Assembly (NCBI RefSeq): GCF_000002985.6
Contig: NC_003284.9
Span: 1,488,001 to 1,552,000 of the forward strand
Source: Caenorhabditis elegans
Taxonomy: Eukaryota; Nematoda; Chromadorea; Rhabditida; Rhabditidae
Direction of reading: 5' to 3'
DNA: 64,000 bases
Below the pieces are notes generated by a model. That model did no database searches, was not told the origin of the DNA, and worked only from the letters and a program-made list of their open reading frames with translations. A program made the translations under genes and the position numbers. Of this stretch, positions 36,391 to 48,507 are shown in pieces (within the stretch, counting starts at the first letter, position 1; each line of letters starts with the position of its first letter).

Positions 36391-36580
36391 AAAAAGAAAC
36401 GATAACGGTTGACTTTCACAGATATACTTCTGAATATAAATTTTTTTAAAGTCATTTGAGAAATACAAAAAAGCAAAATTTTCACAAACAGGCAACCCCT
36501 GGTTTCCAGGACCCCAAATATGCCAATTTCAATTCGCAAATACTTCACAACATCTCTCGAGGTTTTCCGAAATTGACAAG

Positions 36581-36597
36581 CCCCCCCCCCCCCCCCC
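36581..36597 (+). repeat. Poly-C tract, 17 bases
   Basis: An uninterrupted C17 (G17 on minus), able in principle to form a G-quadruplex on the minus strand. Such tracts are known to be unstable in nematodes lacking the DOG-1/FANCJ helicase (established knowledge). Confidence 0.9.
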
Positions 36598-39500
36598 TTC
36601 TATTCTTGGTTCCATGCTTCCTGGCCGGCTGGTCTAGAGGGCCTCTTCACCGACATAAGGATTGAGCGACACGTCTGATGACTAATTCGACACAACACGG
36701 GCTTCGAGAAAGAGAAGAAGAAGAAGAAGAAGAAGAACACATTAAATAGAGAGCGGAGGTGACGAGACGCAGACTGACAAAGAGACACCCTGGGAAGAGG
36801 AAAGGAGGAAATTGCTGCTGCTGCAGCCGCTTGTGGTGATGGTCAATGCTTTGGGCGCCAGATGTTCAAATAATGGATTTGATGAAGAGACTCGCACTGG
36901 GAAATTTGCAAGGAATGGAGAACGAGGATTAGAGAAACTGAGGCTTTTTTAGTTACGGAATAGACAGTTAGAAATTTTGGTTTTCAAGCTCGGATGCACC
37001 ATGTTAAGAAAATAAGGATTGGGCCATTTTAAGCCTTCTAGGAAATAGGCTCGACTAAAACCGGCAAACTTCCGGTGAAACCTGACGATGCACCATGTCT
37101 TACAGTAAAAACAAACATCTACTAGCTCAGGCTTAATTGAATATTGCAAATCACAGGTTGCATTTCGCGATTCACCATGTTCCAAAGCGTGCAGGCCTAG
37201 GCTACAATTTTATGTTACTGGAACTCGAAATAACACGCCATATGGCTCATCAAAATGCTCATTATAAGGTGCTTCACGACGAATATGGGTGTGTGGTAAA
37301 CATGGTGCATTAGGATTTTTCAAGAAAATCTAATTACTAATGGTGGTGACAAATAATTTGGTGCTCAATTTCTTCAAAAAAATTTGAGTACATGGGATGA
37401 CAAAAACGTTCCCCGAAATTTTGAAACTAACGTGTGCTTCTGCTATACAACAAAATCAGAAATTCATGGCAAAAATGTTGTTTTGTTGCGAAAGAGGACG
37501 GGAAATTCTACACTTCTTGCTCCGCGAGCCGGGGAAATTGGAACATTTTCGGGTGGGAATTTGTGCATTGATTTGGGAGAGGGAAGGTTTCCCAAAAAAA
37601 GACACAAACAAATTTCGTTTCAGAAGCTTGAAAATCAATAAAAACATCTTGAAAAATGTGTAAAAATCAATAATCAGTAAAAATGAATTTTTCAGTTTTA
37701 GGTTTTAGAAAAATCAATTAATAAAACTAAATTTTCAGGTTGTTTGACTATTATAAATGGCAAATTATTGATTTTGGAAACTATTTTTGTTGAAAAGTTT
37801 TAAGTAGAAATTTACTAGAAATTACCAATTTTTTGAATAAAAATTGTCTAAAAACTCAAATTTTCAAACTAGAAGCTCAGCTCAAAAAAAACGAACCAAA
37901 AACGCGGCATTCTAACAAGAAGTGTTCTCTACAAATAAAACCGTGATAATATGATAAGAAAAACCTTCGTCTTTTCTCTTTCTTTTTCTTGTCCCGGAAC
38001 ACCAAATGAATCAGCATCTCGGCATGTGAAAAGGTCATGTGGAGGACAAAAAAAAAGCAAAAAAATCCAGGAAAAAAGTTGGAGCTGCTCGGCGAAAAAC
38101 TGCATGAAGAGCCAATGTATCTGAAAACTTAATTTTTTTTTTGAAAATTAGGGAAATTTTCGAAAAAAAAATTAGAACGAACTCGTGACTATTTCCTTTT
38201 TTGGAAACAAATGAGGGTAGCGACAAATAGAAAAAAACGGAGAAAAAAATTTTCGCGATCAGATAAACATTATGAGTCACAGGGGGAAAAGAACGTCTTG
38301 AGATGTTGCCGAACATTTCCCAGAGAAAAAAATAGGACACAAGTTTTTTTTTTGGGAAAAGCTAAAAAGTTTTAGTGGGGTTATTTAGTGTCACTCCATT
38401 TTGAAAAAAAGTACCAAAAATTGCTCACAAACCGGAGCGGGTTGGAAACGGAAAAAAGAGCCCCCCGGTGGTAGATGGTAGAACGGGGGAAAAGAATTGT
38501 GGAAAGTCGTTGAACAAACAGTTTCAATTCATTCAGTGGTTGCCCCCCGCCGTTTGTTGCTTGTTTTTTTTTCTGGCTCCACAGCTCCGCCTCTGTGCAG
38601 TTTTGTGCAAGTTTTCCTGGAATTTAAATTCCTAACCAAAAGCACAAAATTTGGTAGAAACTTATGTCAAAGCCCTTAAAAAGTCATGCAAAAAAAATTG
38701 AAAAATACGAGCTAGTGAAAAATCAGAAAAACAAATTTTTTGAAATTTTTTCCAAAAAATTAATTTAAAAAAAAATTTTCCTCGAAATTCCCATTTTTTA
38801 GGATATTAATATTTTCCATAGTTAAAATCAAAATTGTGAACTTGAGCGTTAAATTCAGTTGCAAAATGGAAAAAAACTGGAATTCTAGTCGGATGTGGTG
38901 AAGCTTGAAATTTGGTGGAAAAAATAATTTTTCAAGGAAAACTGGAATTAGAAGGAAAAGTGAGAAATTTTCCATTTTTGTAGGTACTTGGATGTTTCAA
39001 TTTATAAAAAAAAATTTCAAAAAAAGTTTTTTTCAAAAAATTGTTTTTGAAGAAAAAAATTCAACAATAATGTTTTGGTCTACTTTTTTTCAATTTTTTC
39101 TCTCAATTTCAAAAAACCCAATTTTAATTTAATTTTTAATTTTTATATGGTAATTTTAGAATAAGAAGATTTTCCAAAATTAAAACCTGTGAATTTTACA
39201 AAAAAAATTTTTTACAAAAATCTTACACCATTTTTTTTGGATTTAATAAATTTTATATCTAAATAAACAATTTGATACAATTTTTCTCTGATAATATCAC
39301 ACTAATTTGTACAATTTTTTTGAAAAAAAAACCCCAATCAAAACCGGCAAGAACATTTCCAAAAAAAAAAACCAAAAAAAAAAAATTCACACCATCAACC
39401 TCCTCCAATTTCAAAAATAAAATGAGATCAACTACATGTGACGGTCAGTTGAGTGAAAAGTAAGAGACGGAGGGGTATACTACTCCTCCAACAACCCCCC

Positions 39501-39810
39501 ACTGTCGCCCTCCTCGATACAAACACAGAAATGTAGTTTTTATAGAATAGTCAAAGTAGTAGTAGCAGTAGGTATTGTATAGATATCTAGAGATAGATAT
39601 GAAAGTGAGAGAGTGCGGAGGGGTGCGAGAGAAATTGCGCCGCGGCTGCCGGTGGTTGTGATGGCAGCAGATGATAACATGTAAAGGTCAGCAGAGACAC
39701 TAACAAGTTAAGTAGGATTTTATGGGTGTCACGGAACTGTGAAAAAAGTTGGTAGACAAGTTTTTGAAATAGTAGCTTACAAATGTATGAATTGTGAAAT
39801 TTTGTTCAAA

Positions 39811-39882
39811 TGGCTCAGTGGGATTTTTGATGTCTACTAATTTGGAGACCGGGGTTCGAGTTCGCATTGCGGCCTAATTTTT
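39811..39882 (+). pseudogene. tRNA-like remnant
   Basis: A-box-like AATGGCTCAGTGGGAT and B-box-like CCGGGGTTCGAGTTCGC lie about 35 nt apart, as in a tRNA. The acceptor ends do not pair, so this is a decayed copy or a tRNA-derived element. Confidence 0.45.
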
Positions 39883-41562
39883 TTGTAGCTATTTTTTGAA
39901 AGTCACATGCAGTAAATAATCTGCGTAGAGTTTGAATTTTTGGACCAAATATGTACTAAAAAATTGGACTTGAGCAAATTTAAAAAAATTGTTAAAGGTT
40001 TTTATTATTAAGAGTATAGTTAAATTTAAAAAAAAAATATTGTTCCCCAATTTCCAAAACATTTGAAACATCATGAATCCTCCCCCCCACCCACTACACC
40101 TGCTGTTTGTCTCATTTGTGATGGGAGAGAAAAAGGAGGGAAATTTATAGCACCAGCTGGTGCGAAGTAGAGTATTGAAATAAAAATGGGTCTTTGTTTC
40201 AGGTTTTGCATGTTTTGAAATCTAGAATTTTCAGAGGAAAGGTGCAATTAAGTTGATGCAAGTAGAGAAGTACGTAGTTTTTGCGAAATAAAAAAATTTA
40301 AATGGATTTTTTTCGGGGAGTATTGCGAAATAGGAGTGGGGTTTCGTTATTTTGAAGGCTGGTGTGATTTAGAAAATATAAAAATGAAATGGAAATTTTC
40401 TTTCAAAATTTGGTAAACCCTAGTTTTTGAAAAATTAAAAATTAAAATTCCAAAAAAAATTGACCGTAATAAAAATTATTTTCAAAATCCGGTTATGCAA
40501 AAAAATGCTCCCAAAAAATTATGAAACATGATCTCGTACATCCGGAAATTTCGATAGATTTCGATTTTTTGTAGGAATTCACAAAATTGGCTGAATTCAA
40601 TTTTTACTTTCAAATCTTTGAAATTATCAATAATTAAAAATTGAATAATTTCGAAGCTTAAAAAATTTCAGAACTTTCAAATTTTCCCATTTTTATTTTT
40701 TTACAAAAAATTTGATAATATCAAAAATGTAAAAGTGCCAGAAACAAAATAATTTACAGGAAAACGGTATAAAATATAATTTTGAATTTCGGAAAAATTG
40801 GCACAACTTTGAGAATTTTGTTGGAATAAAAAACAATTTGTTTAGACTAATTTGTAATAGTAATTTGAGATAACTTTTTCTCTGAAATTAAGCTCTAAAA
40901 CTCTAGAACTTGGCTCAAAAACCTACAGTAAAAATGTAGTAAAAACGTTTTTTTTTTATTCTTTTACCTAGAAAAGTATATTCAAAAAGAAACCTATAAA
41001 TTTGGAAAATTCATACCATTTTAAATTTTCAGTCTAAAAAAAAGTTTAAGAAACACATAAACAGTAAAAAATATCAAAACTATACACAAACTTTCATACT
41101 AAAAGAGAAAAGGAAGGAAAAGCTGCTCCGTCAAATAGCCTGGGTGACCGGAGACGGGTGTTGGGTGAAATGAATGGCGGGAGAAGACGGGCGGTCGAGT
41201 GATGAGGGCCGCGTGAAGAGACGCAGACGGTGTGAGGGAAGAACGTCTTGAGGCTCGTGTGGTCCGATTCTTTGAGGGAGAGAGCACAGTGTGAGTGAAG
41301 AGACGCAGGTGGTGGGAGAGGTGGGGGGGGGGAGGGGGTGCTGTTGACATAGTATAGGTTAAGAGTGTTAACCTTTCCTTACTCATACTATTTTTGGAAA
41401 AAAATATGTATAAGAAAATGTCTGTATTTACCTAATATGTCATACTTGGAGATTGTGGAAGAGAAATTTTTTTTTGAACGATGTTTAAAAAAATATTTTC
41501 TGTTACTTTTGCTTATAAAAAGTGTGAAGATTTTGCTGAATATTTTGTACATAAAAATTTGA

Positions 41563-41706
41563 TTTGGTGTGATCTACTATAAATTTGGGAATTTCGACAA
41601 GTAGAGCTCAAAAGATTTCGTATGGTTAAAAGCGTGCTGAAGTCACATGTTTCTGGGGAAAAAATTATTCCCGCATTTTCAGTAGATCACACCAAAATTG
41701 GAGAAG
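41563..41706. repeat. Inverted repeat with 16-bp perfect arms
   Basis: TTTGGTGTGATCTACT at 41563-41578 is exactly complementary to AGTAGATCACACCAAA at 41691-41706. It is a relative of the GTAGATC palindromes at 1956 and 12006. It is followed by GAAGCTGACACCACGTG, matching their CTGACACC ends. Confidence 0.8.
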
Positions 41707-44464
41707 CTGACACCACGTGTTATCTGCCAGAATATTTTTGAGCTGTGAAAAATTACGTTCTAATTCGGATGTATATCGGAAATTAATTACAAAGAAATTA
41801 CGATTTTCTGCAAATTTTTGCACAGAAATATGCTATCAAAGACATTTTCGAATTTTTTCTTCTAGTCGCCCAATTTAACTGCTTATATATTGGCACTATT
41901 TCAAGAAATTGAAAACAATAAGGAATACACTTATAAACTTTTAAAAATTTACATACTTTGTCAGTTGTCAAAATATTGATAGAACCAAAAAATAAGCGAA
42001 ATTTGAAATACTTTCTGCATATTCAGGCTTTGTATTTTATGATTACATAACAAAACGACATAAAATTTTTTAAAAACATAGAGTTTCAAAATTAAAAAAA
42101 AATTAACCCAGATAATGGAGGGCTTAAGTTTTTAACGTTTTATTTAATAAATGAATGAGCAGGGCCTTTTTTGTAATTTTCTGTTTTCCGGCAAAATTAG
42201 CTGCTACTTTTCGGATTTTATTTCCTAAAGTGCTTAATTGTATCAATTCACAAAAAACTAATACAAGCCGGTTAAACTAGCTTAAAGACAAAAAACTTCA
42301 AAAAAATGAGCAGGACATAATCAGCCACTTAAAATTTTTTGAGAACAATAAAATCAATTTTTAAGAAAGTTAGAAAATTTTTTGATAACTTTTTTTTCGA
42401 TTTTATTTGTTTCATACGGTAAATTATTTTTCAAGCTAAATATTTCAAAGCCTACACTCTGTTCCACTAGTTGCGGAAAAAAAACACGAGTGATAATCAC
42501 TATGTAGCTGCTCAATCGTTTTTCCACGACCAATGAGTTCATCACCAAATATTGACCAACATCTTGATATTATGCTCCCTCTAATTTGTAGCCCTTTTGG
42601 AGAAGACTGCTTGTGGAAAATTTAGAAAAGAAAATTATTTCCCGTGTAGAGCAAAATCAGCAAATTTTGTTGAAAATCAATTTAAAAAAACTTGCTTGAA
42701 AAAATAATAATGGTGCATTTCTAAATTAAAAACCAAAAAATGTTTTTTTTTCCAAAAATTTTAACATTTTCCAAATTTAGAAAACCCACTATTTCAATAA
42801 CTAAAGATCTTCCGCAAACAAATTCAAAACTGAAAAAAAATCAATCTAAATAAAAGTGAAATAAACGTAAAACAACTCGAAAATCACACAGAACAAGAGA
42901 GAAAGAGAAACACAAAAACTGACCACTTGAGAACCGTTTCTGTCTATTTTTCATTAAGTGTTTGGAAGAGGAGGAAGAGACGGGAAATAATGTCCTCCTC
43001 TGGACATTTTGAGCGCGGTTAATATGTATGAATGGTGTTGCAAATTTTGAATGAATTGTTCAAAAATTATGTGCCTAAAAAGTTTACGGATATTTTTTTG
43101 ATTTTTTGAAAATAATTTCAAAACTTTGAAAACATTGGAATTTTTAGAATATTGATATTTTGAAAAGCAATTTTGAATACTGGAAATTCCGCATTCTAGG
43201 AAAATTGAAATTATATAATTTTTAGTATTTTTCGAAAAATTTGAACATTTAAAATTTTCTAGAAATTACAACTAAACTGTTATGTCAATTTAAGATATGA
43301 ATATTAGAAAAACTGAAATTTACTGGATTTTTCGATTTTCGTAACGAACCTACTAGCAGTGTCTGAAATTTCAATTTTTAGCGTGATCAAATTTTAAAAA
43401 AACCTTTTTTTTTGGTCGAAGAGCATTTTCTTCAAATGTGTAAAAATTTGAAAAGGTGAAAGCTTTTTCCGGGAAATCTAGAAAATTATGTTTTTATTGG
43501 ATTAGTATTGTAAAAATTCAGTAAATTTATAACTAAAAAACCCGCCGAAAAAATGTGTAAAAATAGTCCAAAATGACTACACCGTTTTTTTTTTGAAAAA
43601 AAAACAACATTGAAAGTTTGCTCTTTGGTGTTATGCCAAAAACTTTGCTCACGTAAATCTACAACACTTTTTGCTCATTTTTCACAGATTTTTTAAAGAT
43701 TGTGCGTATCAATACAATTTTCAGGTTAAGTATCGTGCTTAAAAACAGATCCTAAAAAAATGAGGTACTCTGAAGCATGGTTGTAATCGTAACACTTTAA
43801 ATTTTTTCAGCCTTACAAAAACCGAAAAAATCATTCTGGTACAGTGACCTTAAATTCATCAAATCAAATATTAAACTTCTCCATTTCGGAAAGCCCGTGC
43901 TCCTACAAAACATTGTCCAAAAAGACTACACCGCATCGTTTTTTTTTCCCTAAAAACGAAAGATGCAACTTTTGGTTTTAGTTTTCCTTGAACAAACCGC
44001 AAAGCTTGCAAACCTTAGTTCGTCGGCCTCAATTTCCTTAGAAACACATGTGAATAATACAATGAGGGGGGAGGGGTGTTGTTTCTCGCCTCGAGAATAA
44101 AGACGTTGTGTGTCTGTGTGTTTGGGGTCGCCAAAAGTGATGCGCTCCGAAATTGTGCGCAATTAATAGTTTTGTTCATTTTAGTCGTCAGAGAATTGTC
44201 GCCGAGAAAGGGAAGGGACTGGAGACTACATCTTGTCATTTACACACTTTTAAATGGAGGGAGGAGGTTATTGAGTATATTAGGTTTTGGATGAATAGGA
44301 ATGAAAAAAAGAAAATTTATGCTTGAATGGAAATTGACAACACTTTTTGCTCGTTTTCCAAATTCTTACTGGGAGTACAGAAAAATTGTTGAAAAAATAA
44401 CAAATTCGATAAATATTTTAAGTACATATATAAAGGTGTAGCAGAGGTGGGCGGCAATAGCAGG

Positions 44465-44640
44465 TCGGAAAATGTTTTTGTCGACAAAATTCGGCAAATC
44501 GGCAAATCGTCAATTAGTAGGTTTGCCGATTTGCCGGAATTTTAACTTTTCGGCAATTTTGCCGGTTTGCCGATTTGCCGGAAATTTTCATTTTTGGCAA
44601 ATTGCCGATTTGCCGTTTGCCGAATATCAGATTTGCCTTT
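44465..44640. repeat. GCCGGTTTGCCGATTTGCCGG repeat, copy A
   Basis: A cluster of GGCAAATCGGCAAAT and GCCGATTTGCCGGAA words in both orientations (self-complementary). A larger cluster of the same words is at 47570-48005. Short ORFs such as ADLPICRNF are read-through of the repeat. Confidence 0.85.
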
Positions 44641-45412
44641 TTTTAAAAGATATTTTCATAGAACTTTCTAACTTTTCAAATTAAATGTAGAAACATTTAT
44701 AGAATGCGTACAATTTTGCCGATTAAAATTGAAATTTTGAAGTTTTCAAAAAAAAAATGTGCAAAACCACTTTTTTAGCGCCAATCAGAAAATTGTTAAA
44801 AAACCACTAATGATTAAAACATTAACAAGCAAAATTTTAATTGCCTCCAAAAAGTGGCAATTACTGAGTTTTTGCCACTTTTGAGAAAACTTTAGCACTG
44901 TAGCATGTTCCAAATCCTATAATATTTGAATATTAGTATTTGAAACAAAAAAAAACATAAGTAGATCAAAAACTCAATGGAACATTTTTTTAACAAAAAA
45001 GGTGGCAAAAAATTTCTTACATTTTTCAAAAAATATTATAAAATTTAGGACTATTTTTTGAAATATTTTACAAAGTTATTTAGTCACTGTGGTTAGAGTT
45101 TGGAAAAATATAGAAAAAAAATAAAACCTCGGAAATCTTTATTGAAATTGAAATTGGCAACATATTTTGCTCGTTTAGACAAAATTTTCTTCAGAGAAAA
45201 ACTTTCTTGAATCTTGCGAAAAAATAATATCAATTTCTCAGTTAAATGCGGAGGAAAAACCTAGTCACGCAAATTTTAATTTAAAAATTTGTTCATTAAT
45301 TTTTATTCAATTTTTCTTTGCTTTCTATCATATCTGAAAATATAACTACTGCGAAGGAAAACAATTATTTCAAATACAATGAAGAAATCTAAAACAGCGA
45401 AGAAAAAAGCAG

Positions 45413-45475
45413 AGCATAGCTCAGTGGGTCAGGAAAATCCTGAAAAAACTGTAGATCATAAGATCGTGTTACGCA
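45413..45475 (+). pseudogene. tRNA-like remnant
   Basis: GAGCATAGCTCAGTGGGTCA is A-box-like. The B-box side is degraded (AAGATCGTGTTACGC) but this word also occurs at 17545, suggesting both derive from one tRNA-related family. Confidence 0.35.
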
Positions 45476-46425
45476 ATTATATTGCAACATAAATAGCACA
45501 AATCGACCTTTTCACTCCAAAAAAAAATCAAATCATTTTTCCATTATCACCAATGCAATCATTCATACTTCCTCCCCCAACATTTTCTTACAAAAAAACC
45601 CCTCGGATGACTCAAAAATGTACACATAAATTAGAAACCCATTTCGCTAGCACCAAATTCATGACTCAAGTGAAAAAATGTGGGGGGAAGGGGGGGGGGG
45701 GATGCAACATTATTTGCGCAATTTTTTTCTGTATTCCTCGTGTTAAGCCGATTGCAATACTTCAAGGTGAAAAGGTATTAGGTTCTGAGAGAACTTTTAT
45801 GGCTGGGGACTGAGGGGGGAGGGGTGAAAGTTCCGAAGAAACACGTGAAGAGAATTCGAGGAAAAATTTGTGAATTATTTGTTAAGTTTTAAGTTTTTTT
45901 TTGGCTGAAATTCAAATTTGTCGTTGACCTCATGGTGCATCGACAGAGATTTTCAAACATTTTTCAGATGGGAAAAAATCAATGCTAATAACATGATTTC
46001 ATTCGAAAATACTAACATGGGACGTGTTACTGCAAAATTTCCAGATCTAAATTTATTCCATGATTTTTGTACATGCCTCGAAAGGTATCTAGAGAACGAC
46101 CTAAAATTCAGGTTAAAAAAAAAAAAGTAAAAAAGTTTTTTTGCTTCCAAACTATAGGCATAGCTGTGAGCACACTAACGATACCAAAAGCATGAAATAA
46201 GATGTTCTTAATCAACATATGACTATTTTTGAACATTTTCAAAATTGTCAGAATCACAAAAAATTATGTTTTTTTTTTGCAAAAATTCTAACTCTAGGAC
46301 TTTTTAATAATGGTTTTTCTGATGCAAGTAAATTTTCAATTTTTTTTTCCTAAATTTATCAAGTTTATTGAATAGTTTCAGAAAAAAAATTACAAAACAA
46401 ATCAACGGAAAAAATTTAAAAAAAA

Positions 46426-46944
46426 TTATGCTTCTTCAATAATCTGGAGCTCAAAACTACTTTCTGGATCCTTCCGACGGCTGCGATATCCCATGAAAAT
46501 ACAGTAGAAACCGATGACCACCAGACAAATGCAAATTAGTAGCAGAGTATCTGGAAATATAGCCACTTGTCCTAAATTTAAAAAAAAATTAAAGCTTACC
46601 CATTACACCCCACCCGTGTTTGGTATCTTCGATGGTGGCAACTGTGCTCTCAATAAATTGGCAAACGTCGCCTTCAAACCCAGCTTGGCAAAAACATCGC
46701 GGCTCCCCCTCAATTCTAAAGCAGTACCCTCTACTGTGACATTCGGAGGGGCACATAGAATCAATCATGCGCGTCATCATTATCTGGAAGACTAATAATT
46801 AATAGATTTGGAGCAATGCAAAAAAGTCGGGTTTGCTATGTAACTAAGGTTTAATGCAAACTTAATACAAAATATAATCCCTGAATTTACCTTACGTAGA
46901 GAAACAACTACTAAAACGTGAGTTTGAACTGGTTTTGACACCAT
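46426..46944 (-). CDS. Small single-EGF-domain membrane protein, 120 aa
   Basis: Three in-phase exons: 46891-46944, 46600-46783 and 46426-46550. A short start (MVSKPVQTHVLVVVSLRK) precedes one six-cysteine EGF module (CPSECHSRGYCF, then CFCQAGFEGDVC; spacing C-3-C-5-C-8-C-1-C-8-C). A 25-residue stalk follows, then a membrane segment (TLLLICICLVVIGFYCIF) and a short basic-then-acidic tail (GYRSRRKDPESSFELQIIEEA). A minus-strand AATAAA lies 57 bp past the stop (46364-46369). The layout resembles a membrane-anchored EGF-type ligand or a tiny adhesion protein, but the cysteine spacing is Notch/hEGF-type rather than the growth-factor pattern. The N-terminus is a weak signal peptide, so an unseen upstream exon is possible; trans-splicing to the second exon would start at MMTRM. 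Confidence 0.68.
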
Positions 46945-48507
46945 TTATCAACCAGAAAATGTTACTGGCAACGGTACAGATTTGGTCCTTTTTCTTAACT
47001 ACGGAAAGTGTTAAAAAACATTCTATGGAGCTTAACTAATCAAATACCATAGAAAAAGTTTACAAAACATTTTGAATTTTTTGACAGTGCAAAATTAGAT
47101 TGATCGGCACCTTCCAAAAATGCAACATAATATGGTATATTTGCAATTAAAAAAACCAAATAAAAAATTACGTAATTTTTGGACGTTTTACTATGAATTT
47201 TGGTTTATGTGGTGCCATAGACTCTACCTGTAACATAGTTAAATTTTGTTACTTGGTAGTGAAACTCATTTTCTAAAGTCTATTGATCAAATATTACCGG
47301 ATTTATAAAATGTGGAGTTGAAAAACTAGATATCTCAAAAATGATAGCTTTTTGAATCGAAAACTTGATGGAATGCATAGAAGATGATCAAAATCCCAGC
47401 AATCTGGTGCAAAATGTTACACAAAATGATAAACTGCAAAGACAGGCACTTTGACAACTTTTTTCTAAAAGATGGTGATATCCAAATATATGCCCAGCAC
47501 TGTGAAGAGTGAGTTATAGTGCATTTTCCCGTGAGCTCATTTTGGTTCTGATCCTTATCAGTCATTAAATCAGGGATTGGCTGCAAATTTTTTGTCGACA
47601 AATTCGGCAAATCGGCAAACTGCCGGTTTGTCGATTTGCCGGAATTTTTCAATTCCCGGCAAATTGCCGGTTTGCCGATTTGCCGGAAATTTTTATATTC
47701 GGCAAATTGCCGATTTGTCGATTTGCCGTATATCGATTTGCCGAAAGTGTTTAGAGTGATTTTTTTAGTTTTGCCGATTGAAGTTAAAATTCTGAAAGAT
47801 CCAAAAAATAAGTGTGCAAAACCACAATTTGCCGGAAATTTACAGCAATTGCCCGTTTACCGACTTGCCAGGAAGTTCAATTACCGCAATTGCCTGTTTG
47901 CCGATTTGCCGAAAATGTTCAATTCCGACGTTTTGCCGATGCTCCAATTTGCCAGGAAATTCAATTCCGGCAATTTGCCGGAAATTTTGATTTCGGCAAT
48001 CCTACCCTAAATTAAATGACGTTTTTATATTTAGAAATCAAGGTTTTGTGTATCAAATCCAAATAAAAATATTCAATTTTTATACATATTTTGCGATTTC
48101 TGACAATTTTTATATCTCAAGTTTAATTCGAAATCCCGATGCCTCTGAAAAAATTACTAAAGTAAATCCAAAAGCACTCCATCCCAAAATGTTTTGCAAA
48201 AACACACGCTAGCAGCAAACAAATCTACCCCACTCCTCGTACTTTATGTTGACCTGTTGCTCACATGCCCTCCTGTTTTCCTTTGCTCAGATCTGATCAA
48301 CTAGCTTTTGTCTGGCACACTCTCTGATCCCTGTCCTATTTTCTTGCATCTTTCCACCTCTAGACACTCTTTCTAGCCCTCTCGAACACTTAATAGTTTG
48401 TCTTGTGATTTTTGCCGATTTCTCGTGATTTTTTCCCTTTTATTCTAAACAACAAATCTTTGTCGACTCGATTTATATTATAAAACGGTTATAAAACTGC
48501 GCAAAAA
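46945..48507. other. Divergent intergenic region with GCCGG repeat cluster
   Basis: This separates the minus-strand EGF gene from the plus-strand F-box gene. 47335-47580 has a mid-length minus-strand ORF with no recognisable domain. 47570-48005 is the large GCCGGTTTGCCGATTTGCCGG cluster. 48180-48507 is C/T-rich (CCACTCCTCG, CCCTCCTGTTTTCC) and likely contains the F-box gene promoter and leader. Confidence 0.55.

Larger units (their letters stand above)
34300..46425. other. 12-kb gene-poor interval
   Basis: I could not assemble any splice-consistent gene here on either strand. It contains a decayed AAGGCTTAG-type telomere-like scatter (34440-34830), a tandem TTTGTTTCGCACTGACC array (36265-36385), a C17 tract (36581-36597), (GAA)n (36708-36736), and GAGA-rich GC patches at 36750-36860, 38455-38620, 39600-39690 and 41110-41350. 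It also holds tRNA-like remnants at 39811 and 45413, an inverted repeat at 41563-41706, GCCGATTTGCCGG repeats (44465-44640) and five CGATGCACCATG-type motifs. The GC patches could be enhancers for flanking genes. Confidence 0.55.

Noticed and set aside
36219..36548. Minus-strand ORF with CETNFLVSAKQIF repeats
   Set aside because: By-product of the 22-23-bp tandem array.
37384..37663. Three overlapping ORFs of 63-88 codons on both strands
   Set aside because: No domain, no consensus splice context and mutual overlap; treated as chance.
47577..48015. ORFs with repeated ADLPICRKF-type peptides (also 44472-44684)
   Set aside because: They translate the GCCGATTTGCCGG repeat in a frame free of stops. 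No coding evidence beyond the repeat.
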